Shown: in pieces, positions 8,349 to 14,761 of the stretch
Numbering within the stretch: position 1 is the first letter of the stretch
Layout: every line of letters begins with the position of its first letter
DNA from: a virus
Length of the DNA: 25,491 nt
Virus record (IMG/VR): IMGVR_UViG_3300013004_001933
Location: 1-25,491 of that record
Strand: one strand, 5' to 3'
The notes under the pieces: generated by a model
Databases searched by the model: none
What the model was told of the DNA's origin: nothing
What the model saw: only the letters and a program-made list of their open reading frames with translations
Translations under genes and position numbers: made by a program

Positions 8349-9182
8349 ATGAGAGTAAGTATTTTTGATCAGTATGGTGCGCTTAATAGTCCGCCGGTAT
8401 TTGCGGCTGTACGTGCAGGGCTTGACAGTCTTGGCATCAAGCACAACAACATGGACAGTTCAGCAGATGTTGCTGTTATCTGGAGCCAACTATGGCACGG
8501 ACGAATGAAGCACAATCAAGGCGTATGGGGCGCATTCCGTAATAGCAATCGTCCTGTCGTTGTAGTTGAAGTGGGCATGCTACGTCGTGGCGGCACTTGG
8601 AAATTGGGTGTTAACGGAACTGGTAACAATGCATACTATGGTGACGAGTTGATTCCAGGCCGGGCGGCGCAGTTGAGACTAGAAACCCAACCCTGGTCCA
8701 ATGCTGGTTACAACATTGTGATTGCCGCACAACGATCAGACAGTGAACAGTGGGCAGGACAGCCGCCCACTGTAGCTTGGTTAACCGAAACTGCTAACAC
8801 CATTAAAAAATACACAGACAGACCTATTGTTATACGTCCGCATCCTAGACAGCGTATCAGTAATATTCCTGGTTGTGTTATTGAGATGCCGCGGCCCATC
8901 CAAGGAACATATGATAGTTTTGATTATGATCGATGTTTGTCAACAGCATGGGCTGTGGTCAATCACAACAGTGGTCCGGGCTCACTGGCTGTATTAAACG
9001 GAGTTCCAGCATTTGTACACGCTAGTAGTTTGGCAGCACCTGTTGGCAATACAGATTTATCCGCAATCAACAATCCGTCAAGGCCAGACCGAACTGCATG
9101 GCTAGAGCGACTGGCACACACAGAATGGTACACAGAGGAAATTGCCTCGGGCCTGCCGCTCAAACGTTTATTGTTGACCTAA
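8349..9182 (+). CDS. Putative GT-B-like glycosyltransferase, copy 3 of a three-member paralogous family
   Basis: 277 residues, the shortest of the three paralogues. It shares KYTDRPIVIRPHPRQR, VVNHNSGPGSLAVLNGVPAF, NTDLSAINNPSRPDRT and WYTEEIASG with the genes at 788 and 1863. The IRPHP loop and the NHNSGPGSLA-GVPAF stretch are the clearest GT-B-like features and would sit around the donor nucleotide. The N-terminal half, from VSIFDQYGALNSPPVF onward, diverges from the other copies, as expected if the acceptor-binding half differs. The gene is isolated on the plus strand between minus-strand runs, and its last 15 bases overlap the convergent methyltransferase gene. This isolation suggests insertion or inversion of a single gene. 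The enzymatic role is inferred. Confidence 0.55.
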   Translation: MRVSIFDQYGALNSPPVFAAVRAGLDSLGIKHNNMDSSADVAVIWSQLWHGRMKHNQGVWGAFRNSNRPVVVVEVGMLRRGGTWKLGVNGTGNNAYYGDELIPGRAAQLRLETQPWSNAGYNIVIAAQRSDSEQWAGQPPTVAWLTETANTIKKYTDRPIVIRPHPRQRISNIPGCVIEMPRPIQGTYDSFDYDRCLSTAWAVVNHNSGPGSLAVLNGVPAFVHASSLAAPVGNTDLSAINNPSRPDRTAWLERLAHTEWYTEEIASGLPLKRLLLT

Positions 9183-9926
9183 CCAAGACAAACTCTTGTC
9201 AATCCAGGCCAGTACAAGATCTTGTTGTCTTACATGCCCGTAGCGATTTATACTTCCTACCGCAGTTTCCGGCAGTAAGTTTTTATCTGCCAACTCATAC
9301 CATGTAGTGGTTCTTGGATCCATTGGAGCATGTTCACTCTTATAAGCAATCACATGTATAAATTCGTCGTCTGGGTGTTTTAAAAAGAACCCTGAATTAC
9401 AATCCCAGCCATTGACGGCCAGCATGTGCATTAAACTCACCACAGTGTGATGATAATAACATCCATTTGGTTGCACAAATGCCAGTTGACGTATATCCAT
9501 GTTGGTAGTTTGCGGAACTGCCATGATCAACATGCCGCCATCCTCGGCAATGGTGTTCCATTTTGCCAATGTCGACAATGGATTGATACAGTATTGAAAT
9601 GCATCGTGGCACCATAGCACATCAAATTTTGACTTGCCAGGCAGATTATCTGTATTTTCAAAATCTATTTTTTGATACACAATGTTTGAATATTTTTTAA
9701 CCACAGCAGGTGTAGCACCTGTGTCTATGCCTGTGCAACGAATATTCAGAGGTATTGGGGCGTCATCTCGAGTTGTTCTAGTCGCCCACCATTCTAGGTC
9801 TTGTCCTGTGCCACATCCCAAATCAACCAGTGTGCCAATGCTTTCCATAAAGTCATCATACTCAAACAGTGTGTTGAGTGTTTGTAAACTGTGTGCATGA
9901 CTTTCGTCATCGTTTCTAAATGTCAT
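9168..9926 (-). CDS. Class I SAM-dependent methyltransferase
   Basis: 252 residues. Motif I is LVDLGCGTGQDLEWWA (33-48). An acidic strand end CTGIDTG follows, then KIDFENTD, which contacts the adenine in many relatives, and FDVLWCHDAFQYC at motif IV. GGMLIMAVPQ is the next core strand. The arrangement is that of UbiE/BioC-like small-molecule methyltransferases, larger than the other two in this window, and the C-terminal 100 residues are of unknown role. It overlaps the uvsY-like gene as ATGA (9923-9926), linking the glycan island to the recombination block in one transcript. The substrate is not identifiable. Confidence 0.7.
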   Translation of the reverse strand: MTFRNDDESHAHSLQTLNTLFEYDDFMESIGTLVDLGCGTGQDLEWWATRTTRDDAPIPLNIRCTGIDTGATPAVVKKYSNIVYQKIDFENTDNLPGKSKFDVLWCHDAFQYCINPLSTLAKWNTIAEDGGMLIMAVPQTTNMDIRQLAFVQPNGCYYHHTVVSLMHMLAVNGWDCNSGFFLKHPDDEFIHVIAYKSEHAPMDPRTTTWYELADKNLLPETAVGSINRYGHVRQQDLVLAWIDKSLSWLGQQ

Positions 9927-10375
9927 AACTGTATATCTTCCATGCCGGCTGCTCGCAGTCTAACCACATGTCCCAACATGAAGTTTTTACTTTCCATTGC
10001 TTTCATAATGCCCAAAAATCGATTGCGTAACAGTGCAACTTCGTTGATAATGGTTTCAAAATCAATAACTTCATCTTCACCATCCACATACTTTTCAGCA
10101 TCTCGACTGGTCAGCGCACGAGCATAGCCTTCTAAATACTTTTGAAAATGCCGTCGTCGAATCTTACGCAGTTGTATGTTAAGGAAGTTCAGCACTGCTT
10201 CAATCTCTTGTAGTTGATTAAAGCGATGCTCGGTCATTCCCGGAAGTGCTGTGATATTTCGTTCAACCAGGCCACCAATGGCACAGTCACGCCGTGCAGA
10301 TACAAGTTCATTTTCGTAATGAGCAATAAAGTCTGGAATGGCGCTGAGATCAGCAACAACGCGGTTATACCACAT
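9923..10375 (-). CDS. uvsY: UvsY-like recombination mediator
   Basis: 150 residues, against 137 in T4 UvsY. The protein is mostly helical and charged. The second half fits the UvsY pattern: a basic helix (RKIRRRHFQKYLEGY), then LTSRDAEKYVDG, an acidic turn, and a C-terminal LGIMKAMESKNFMLGHVVRL. The last segment parallels the LDAIKSRGFAIKHIQDMR region of the T4 protein. In T4, UvsY helps UvsX displace gp32 from single-stranded DNA. Finding it close to uvsX and gp32 on the same strand supports the call. Identity is low by eye, so a conserved T4-like protein of another function is possible. It shares one base with the next gene upstream (TAATG). Confidence 0.6.
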   Translation of the reverse strand: MWYNRVVADLSAIPDFIAHYENELVSARRDCAIGGLVERNITALPGMTEHRFNQLQEIEAVLNFLNIQLRKIRRRHFQKYLEGYARALTSRDAEKYVDGEDEVIDFETIINEVALLRNRFLGIMKAMESKNFMLGHVVRLRAAGMEDIQL

Positions 10376-10641
10376 TAGTTTTCCCAGTCATCGTCTTGGT
10401 CGTGGTCTTCTTCCTCGGGTTCTTCGTCTTCGACGTAATCTTTATCATTGTCAAGATACGCAGTTAAAGCTGCCTTAACATCGCGATCTCCTGTAAAGGC
10501 ATCTCGAATATCCTCTGCATCACTGTCATTGTCCATTAAAATTTGTACTAGAGTTTCTGCCGCTTCGGCACGATCTACTGTGTTTATGTAGCGTTTAAGT
10601 TCTCCCCAAATTTCTTTGGTTAATTTTACATCAATGGTCAT
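10375..10641 (-). CDS. Small acidic phage protein of unknown function
   Basis: 88 residues. The first 65 look like a compact helical domain (IWGELKRYINTVDRAEAAETL, then DAEDIRDAF and a final short helix). The last 23 residues are almost entirely acidic: DYVEDEEPEEEDHDQDDD. A strongly acidic tail on a small protein next to a recombination mediator could mimic DNA or contact gp32/UvsX, but that is a guess. The start ATG 10641 has AAAGGAAA a few bases upstream, a good ribosome binding site. It overlaps the SPASM-like gene by 11 bases. I do not recognise a named family. Confidence 0.6.
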   Translation of the reverse strand: MTIDVKLTKEIWGELKRYINTVDRAEAAETLVQILMDNDSDAEDIRDAFTGDRDVKAALTAYLDNDKDYVEDEEPEEEDHDQDDDWEN

Positions 10642-10963
10642 TTTGTTTCCTTTTATCTAATTTTTCCGTATAAAGATCAGATGCACATGCAGTACAGCTT
10701 TCTTTCCTGCATATTGTATACTCGGTTAAAAACTTAAAATTTTCATCAAACAGATTTCCTAAATTGTCGTTCTTACAGGTACCTGCGTAGACTGAAAAAT
10801 CAACATCTATATAGATACTTGTAACTCCAGCGTTACAAAGCCAACCTTTCCAATGGTGCAAATCTTTATCATACAATTGATTGGCAGATATTTTAACCTC
10901 GCTGCCGTCTTTCAATTCTACTATAGCACTGCAATGAATATCCTCAGTTAGTGTAGTATTCAT
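10631..10963 (-). CDS. SPASM/twitch-like iron-sulfur domain protein, probable separated C-terminal half of the radical SAM enzyme
   Basis: 110 residues. The cysteine layout is Cys43, Cys63, Cys85, Cys90 and Cys93. The text reads WLCNAGVTSIYIDVDFSVYAGTC, then a GN-like turn (DNLGNLF), then CRKESCTAC. This is how the auxiliary-cluster domain at the C-terminus of radical SAM/SPASM proteins looks: a beta-hairpin cysteine pair, then a cysteine cluster. Here it is a separate gene that starts with ATGA on the stop of the radical SAM core gene (10960-10963). The two would give a normal-length single enzyme if joined. The product may act with the core as a two-subunit enzyme, or the split may reflect a frameshift. 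The gene is AT-rich. Confidence 0.6.
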   Translation of the reverse strand: MNTTLTEDIHCSAIVELKDGSEVKISANQLYDKDLHHWKGWLCNAGVTSIYIDVDFSVYAGTCKNDNLGNLFDENFKFLTEYTICRKESCTACASDLYTEKLDKRKQNDH

Positions 10964-11610
10964 GAAAAGTTCATTTGGTTAGTAATCTTTATCGGGAATT
11001 GATTCTTTCCTTGTCTATAATCCTTGATTGGATGTGTATAGCTAACAATTCCGTGTTTTTCTAAAAATGTTTTGTATTGCTCATTACGAGCTCGATGCCA
11101 TGATTCATCCATGATATTGACTGATACTAGACATTTATGACTTTGTGCAAACTGGTGTAGATTTAATACTAGATTAAAAAACTTTTTTTCTTTCATAAAT
11201 TCACTATGTGTAGAAAATGTAATCCAATCACAATAATCCATCATTTCCTTATAGTATGCTAGACTAGCTGTGCCATTGGTAGTGACTCCAACATTCCCTA
11301 GGTCGTGCGCAAAGCACTCATGCAACCATTTTAAAAAAGGAAGAAAATTTTTATTTAAAGTAAGTTCACCCCCTACAAATGCCAAATTATATTTGATATT
11401 TTTCCTAGGGCTAGCTGATATAATTCGATTCCACGCCGCTTGCAATTTCTCTAATGAATAATCTTTAGATGTTTTATCATGCCATTGATCTGGACAATAA
11501 CTACAATCAAAATTACACCTTGTTCCAACTAGCCAATGGATTGTAATACCCGGTGCATACTCACGTATCCGAACAATGGGATTACTGTCAGTTACTACAA
11601 TCGATTGCAT
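10960..11610 (-). CDS. Radical SAM core protein lacking its C-terminal cluster domain
   Basis: 216 residues. The radical SAM signature is CNFDCSYC (Cys32, Cys36, Cys39), which holds the 4Fe-4S cluster that cleaves SAM. FVGGELTLNKNF (78-89) supplies the GGE motif that binds SAM's amino group, and VTTNGT is the next core strand. Family members use a 5'-deoxyadenosyl radical on peptides, tRNA or small metabolites. The protein stops at about 216 residues, where SPASM enzymes continue into a cluster domain, and that domain follows as the next gene. It sits between uvsX (1-base overlap, TAATG) and the uvsY-like gene. Stretches are below 20-30% GC, much lower than uvsX, so it looks like an inserted cargo gene. 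Confidence 0.8.
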   Translation of the reverse strand: MQSIVVTDSNPIVRIREYAPGITIHWLVGTRCNFDCSYCPDQWHDKTSKDYSLEKLQAAWNRIISASPRKNIKYNLAFVGGELTLNKNFLPFLKWLHECFAHDLGNVGVTTNGTASLAYYKEMMDYCDWITFSTHSEFMKEKKFFNLVLNLHQFAQSHKCLVSVNIMDESWHRARNEQYKTFLEKHGIVSYTHPIKDYRQGKNQFPIKITNQMNFS

Positions 11611-12677
11611 TATTCGTTGATGCTTTCGTCGATAATTTCGTCTACTACTCTGATATCTTTCTGGTTGGCAAAATCTGCCATAAGTTTGTCTAAACAGCCG
11701 TTTTCATTTGCTTCCCATTTTTTACGGAACTGTTTGATCACTTCACCATCACTTGTGACAAATACCAAACTGTTGCCTTCTTTCTTGAGAATGTTTTTCT
11801 TCTCTGCCAGGTCAACCAATCCCGAATGTGGACTCATGCCAGTTGAGTAAGGAATCTTAACTTGCATACCTTCAAACGGTTTAGCATAGCGTGTTTTCAT
11901 TACTTTACAGCCGGCACGAATACCGTTGACTTCTGATACTTTGTTGCCATCTTCGTCTTCTTTCAATTTCATTTTCTTCATGGCAACAACAATACTCGAT
12001 GCATAGATAAATCCTTGACCACCGGAGATCTTGTCATCGGGATCGAACATGTCTTGGCTTGCGTATGTATGATTAGTAGCAACCAATCCAACATTGTGAC
12101 TACCAAACATATTAACACAGTTACGAACCAGTGCTGTCAGTGCCTTGGGCTTGCGGCCCATGTCACCTTTCATGTCACCTGCTTCAAACTGGTTAACGTC
12201 TGTGGGAGTCAACAACATGCCCAACGAATCAATCACCCACAGAACCTTCATGCGTTCTTCATCAGGAAGTGCTTTGTAATCAATCATGAATGTGGAAATT
12301 GCTTTGGCCACGTCGTCGATCATGCTCATATTAAGTTTAAGCAACTTTGCCGGATCAGTGTCAACACCCAGTGCGTGTAGCCACGATTCGTCTAGTGCAT
12401 TTTCTGTGTCAACAAGAATAACAAAGATGCCTTGTTCTTGTGCGTTTTTTACAATGTTACCAGAGCAGATGTAACTTTTACCTGCGCCAGATTCACCGGC
12501 AAACACAGTTACCTTGCCTAGCGGAATACCTTTGTTGAAGTCTCCACTAATAAGATAGTTTAAGGCATAGTTGCCTGTGCCAATCCAGTCAGTTGGATCG
12601 TTAAATCCAATACTCAGGCCTTGGATGCTTTTGGTAATGTCCTTGCGGAACTTTGATATGTCAAATGGTTTTGCCAT
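11610..12677 (-). CDS. uvsX: UvsX, RecA-like strand-exchange recombinase
   Basis: 355 residues (T4 UvsX has 391). The ATP-binding Walker A is FAGESGAGKS (59-68). VDTENALDE (89-97) carries the catalytic glutamate, and VLWVIDSLGML (145-155) is Walker B. GLVATNHTYASQDMF with KISGGQGFIYAS is the loop region that contacts DNA and the next subunit. It forms filaments on single-stranded DNA and drives recombination-dependent replication, loaded by UvsY onto gp32-covered DNA; both partners are encoded close by. The C-terminus ends in acidic residues (VVDEIIDESINE), as in T4-like relatives. It is 11 bases downstream of the unknown 12689-13591 gene and shares one base with the radical SAM gene. Confidence 0.92.
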   Translation of the reverse strand: MAKPFDISKFRKDITKSIQGLSIGFNDPTDWIGTGNYALNYLISGDFNKGIPLGKVTVFAGESGAGKSYICSGNIVKNAQEQGIFVILVDTENALDESWLHALGVDTDPAKLLKLNMSMIDDVAKAISTFMIDYKALPDEERMKVLWVIDSLGMLLTPTDVNQFEAGDMKGDMGRKPKALTALVRNCVNMFGSHNVGLVATNHTYASQDMFDPDDKISGGQGFIYASSIVVAMKKMKLKEDEDGNKVSEVNGIRAGCKVMKTRYAKPFEGMQVKIPYSTGMSPHSGLVDLAEKKNILKKEGNSLVFVTSDGEVIKQFRKKWEANENGCLDKLMADFANQKDIRVVDEIIDESINE

Positions 12678-12688
12678 GTTGTGCCTTT

Positions 12689-13591
12689 TTAATGTTTAAC
12701 AATTCTTGCTCGATTATTATCTCGAGAATTACGATATAAAATTTTTCTATAATCAAATAACTTGTTTTCTATGTCAACTACGGTTGCAATTGGTATTTGT
12801 TCTGCTACTAATTTAACTCCCATTTTCTCTGCCCACTGAGAGGATTCGGTACTAAAAGGAATAGTTTCAGGCATTGACAAATTTAATTGAAATGCAAATT
12901 CTAAGTTTTCGTAATTATAGTGATCGGGATATTTTAGTTCTGTGTCAAAAAATCTAAACTTATTATAATACTGACGACCCACGTATGTATAGCCAAAAGA
13001 AAAATTTACTATGTCATTGTTAGTGACCATAGTGTCTTGGTAAGGATTTTTAAATACTTCCCATTTTTCATCGGCTTTAAATTCTAAACGATTAAAACTA
13101 TACTCCAATCGGTGTATGCCCATGTTCACTTCTCTATAAGGGTACAAATATCCTAATTTTTCTAGTGCTGGCGCAGTCTTAACAATTCTAATTTCGTCAG
13201 GATATAATTCGTGTAGCTTGCTACCAATTTTAGATTGGCGCATGTCACTGCTGAATCGCAGTTTGTCAATGTCAATGTCATGATAATGAGAAAACACCCA
13301 ATCTGAATGCTCTTTGTTAAGAAATTCCTGATCTAGATAATTTTCCAAATTAGTATGTTGTTTAAATGATTGTCCTATTAGATCATACAACATCTCATTT
13401 GTCTTTGATATTGCCCAATGCAAGTGTGTTAACTTTTGATCTAGATCTTTGTAAAGTTCTTGATCGTTGGAAAACGCATTTTGTGATTTTTTATTTGTTT
13501 GATCTATAAAAAATTCAAACAATTCATGATTATACTTGACCTCAAAGGGCAGAGTATCTCCAGAGTTATCAAATACTAAAGAAAATTTCAT
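12689..13591 (-). CDS. Protein of unknown function between gp32 and uvsX
   Basis: About 300 residues from ATG 13591. I do not recognise the family. The sequence is rich in aromatic and charged residues (YSFNRLEFKADEKWEVF, FSFGYTYVGRQYYNKFRFF, YPDHYNYENLEFAFQL) and looks like a globular mixed alpha/beta protein. There is no signal peptide, membrane segment or cysteine cluster. A TTG at 13639, just after the gp32 stop, would add 16 residues. I prefer the ATG because a hairpin occupies 13603-13630, although neither start has a strong ribosome binding site. The gene is AT-rich (one 60-base stretch is 17/60 GC), unlike its neighbours gp32 and uvsX, which points to insertion. No function is proposed. 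Confidence 0.6.
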   Translation of the reverse strand: MKFSLVFDNSGDTLPFEVKYNHELFEFFIDQTNKKSQNAFSNDQELYKDLDQKLTHLHWAISKTNEMLYDLIGQSFKQHTNLENYLDQEFLNKEHSDWVFSHYHDIDIDKLRFSSDMRQSKIGSKLHELYPDEIRIVKTAPALEKLGYLYPYREVNMGIHRLEYSFNRLEFKADEKWEVFKNPYQDTMVTNNDIVNFSFGYTYVGRQYYNKFRFFDTELKYPDHYNYENLEFAFQLNLSMPETIPFSTESSQWAEKMGVKLVAEQIPIATVVDIENKLFDYRKILYRNSRDNNRARIVKH

Positions 13592-13602
13592 ATGTGTATT
13601 GT

Positions 13603-13636
13603 TTAGCCCAGGTGTTACCACCCAGGCTAATTTTTT
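13603..13636. terminator. Hairpin directly after the gp32 stop codon
   Basis: TTAGCC pairs with GGCTAA and GGTG with CACC, separated by a 2x2 internal mismatch and closing on a TTAC loop (13603-13630). Six T's follow at 13631-13636 on the plus strand, so read that way it looks like an intrinsic terminator against antisense transcription. On the minus strand it lacks a U-tract and would act as an mRNA-stabilising or attenuating hairpin between gp32 and the next gene. If the TTG 13639 start is used, it lies inside coding sequence. Confidence 0.4.
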
Positions 13637-13639
13637 CAA

Positions 13640-14620
13640 TTACTTCTGTTGACGGGCCCGGATCATGGCCAAAATATCTTCGGCTTTCTGAGTAGGTGCT
13701 GCCGCGGCAGGAGCTGTGACTGGTGCTGTTGCCACAGGTGGCTCGTCCTCATCAAAGTCCGACACCGGAGCAGACACTGCCTTTGGAACAGCAATACTGG
13801 CTGGTGCAGACTCTACAGTGCCTGCGGGTGCAGACACACCTGCGGGTCGGAAGTAAGAACTCCACCGCTCTGTGTCATATGCTTGACCATCTACTGATGC
13901 TTCAAACATTTCTTTCATGACTTTCACAGCCGCTTCGTCTGGCTTCTTGGGCAAGAATGTGCTCAAGTCAAACAAGCCGTGTGCATCCACTGCTGCCTGT
14001 TCCACTTCTGACAGTGCAGACTCTTTACGTGCCCACTTTGAGGTGTTGTAGTCAGCAAAGCCGCCTTTTTGCGTTTTTGTGATGCGGAAGTCCAGACCAC
14101 GCAAGGTGTCTGTTGGAGTTTCTTCCAGTTCTGGATCCATCAGCGCACCTTTAATGATGGTGAACAACTGAGGACCAATGATGAATCTACGGATGGGATT
14201 GTCAGGAGTCTTGTCATCTGCCAAGGGGTTCTCGCGAACAAAGCCTTGGAAAATGTAACTGCGTTTTTTCCAGTACTTGCGACCCATGTCTTCCAGACTT
14301 TTGTCTTTGAACCATGTGCGTACTTCTGTCAGGATTGGGCAAGTTTCTTGCCACATTTCCATACAAGGAACCTGTACGTAAACCTGTTTTGATTCCATCT
14401 CTCCTTTGATGCCATTGAATGGCAAACGAATCATTGCTCGTTCTTGCCAAAAGAATGTGTTTTTTGTGTTGCCGTCTGGGAGGAATCGTAGTGTAGTGGA
14501 TGCGCCTTCTTCCATGTTCCAGTGTGCGTAAATTGCGTTATCGCCACCAGTGGATGCTCCACCTTTGTTGTTGCCTTCTGAGGCTGCGAGACGTGCTCGG
14601 ATGTCTGCTAATGATGCCAT
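13640..14620 (-). CDS. 32: Single-stranded DNA-binding protein gp32
   Basis: 326 residues (T4 gp32 has 301). The core carries ATTLRFLP-like STTLRFLPDG (41-50), VPCMEMWQETCPI (84-96), KYWKKRSYIFQGFV (115-128) and RRFIIGPQLF. This is the OB-fold layout of T4-like gp32 proteins. The N-terminus (MASLADIRARL) would be the cooperativity segment. The tail is a Pro/Ala-rich linker around an acidic DFDEDEPP patch and a final basic helix (DILAMIRARQQK). Only two cysteines (86 and 94) lie where T4 has a His-Cys3 zinc site, so the zinc site is probably lost. The protein coats single-stranded DNA during replication and recombination and coordinates UvsX/UvsY. Its 141-base leader contains several regulatory elements. 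Confidence 0.9.
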   Translation of the reverse strand: MASLADIRARLAASEGNNKGGASTGGDNAIYAHWNMEEGASTTLRFLPDGNTKNTFFWQERAMIRLPFNGIKGEMESKQVYVQVPCMEMWQETCPILTEVRTWFKDKSLEDMGRKYWKKRSYIFQGFVRENPLADDKTPDNPIRRFIIGPQLFTIIKGALMDPELEETPTDTLRGLDFRITKTQKGGFADYNTSKWARKESALSEVEQAAVDAHGLFDLSTFLPKKPDEAAVKVMKEMFEASVDGQAYDTERWSSYFRPAGVSAPAGTVESAPASIAVPKAVSAPVSDFDEDEPPVATAPVTAPAAAAPTQKAEDILAMIRARQQK

Positions 14621-14622
14621 TT

Positions 14623-14665
14623 TAAGTTGCCTTTCTAGTGTTATAAAATGTTTTCTAAGTTGCCT
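14623..14665 (-). repeat. Direct repeat over the gp32 ribosome binding site
   Basis: The minus-strand sequence AGGCAACTTA occurs twice, at 14623-14632 and 14656-14665, 33 bases apart. The copy nearest the gene contains the AGG of the Shine-Dalgarno site and runs almost to the ATG at 14620. The stretch between the copies is AT-rich and unstructured. T4 gp32 represses its own translation by binding a leader with an AU-rich region over the start; this repeat could serve the same purpose. Confidence 0.45.
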
Positions 14666-14677
14666 GTGATGCTAATG

Positions 14678-14713
14678 AAAAAAGCGTGTCACTGTTGTAG
14701 TGTACACGCTTTT
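14678..14713 (-). terminator. Strong hairpin with U-tract in the gp32 leader
   Basis: AAAAGCGTGT (14680-14689) pairs perfectly with ACACGCTTTT (14704-14713). CACT (14690-14693) pairs with AGTG (14699-14702) after a one-base bulge at 14703, and the loop is 5 bases. On the minus strand the stem is followed by six T's (14683-14678), the form of a Rho-independent terminator after the 676-residue gene. Because a promoter-like box lies just upstream, it may instead, or also, be a leader structure for gp32. Confidence 0.65.
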
Positions 14714-14720
14714 GTTGTCA

Positions 14721-14742
14721 GCGTCAATGATATTTATGACGC
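14721..14742 (-). promoter_or_regulatory. Late-promoter-like box inside an inverted repeat, upstream of gp32
   Basis: The minus strand reads CATAAATATCAT at 14738-14727, a 7/8 match to the T4 late box TATAAATA. The same 12 bases recur at 25053-25042 before another minus-strand gene. A perfect 6-base inverted repeat, GCGTCA (14721-14726) and TGACGC (14737-14742), surrounds it. It would place a gp32 transcript start roughly 100 bases ahead of the ATG, with the hairpin and repeats in the leader. Confidence 0.5.
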
Positions 14743-14761
14743 ATTTGTTCTAATGACTATT

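Noticed and set aside
5638-9926. The three methyltransferases as DNA methylases of a defence or anti-restriction system
   Set aside because: They lack DPPY/NPPY-type DNA methylase motifs and target-recognition domains, and they lie among sugar genes.
1-9926. Glycosyltransferases as DNA glucosylation enzymes as in T4
   Set aside because: No hydroxymethyl-pyrimidine synthesis gene is visible, and the neighbours make a nucleotide sugar typical of surface polysaccharides.
14680-14713. tRNA or other structured RNA gene in the gp32 leader
   Set aside because: There is only one hairpin with a U-tract and no cloverleaf or conserved tRNA loops.
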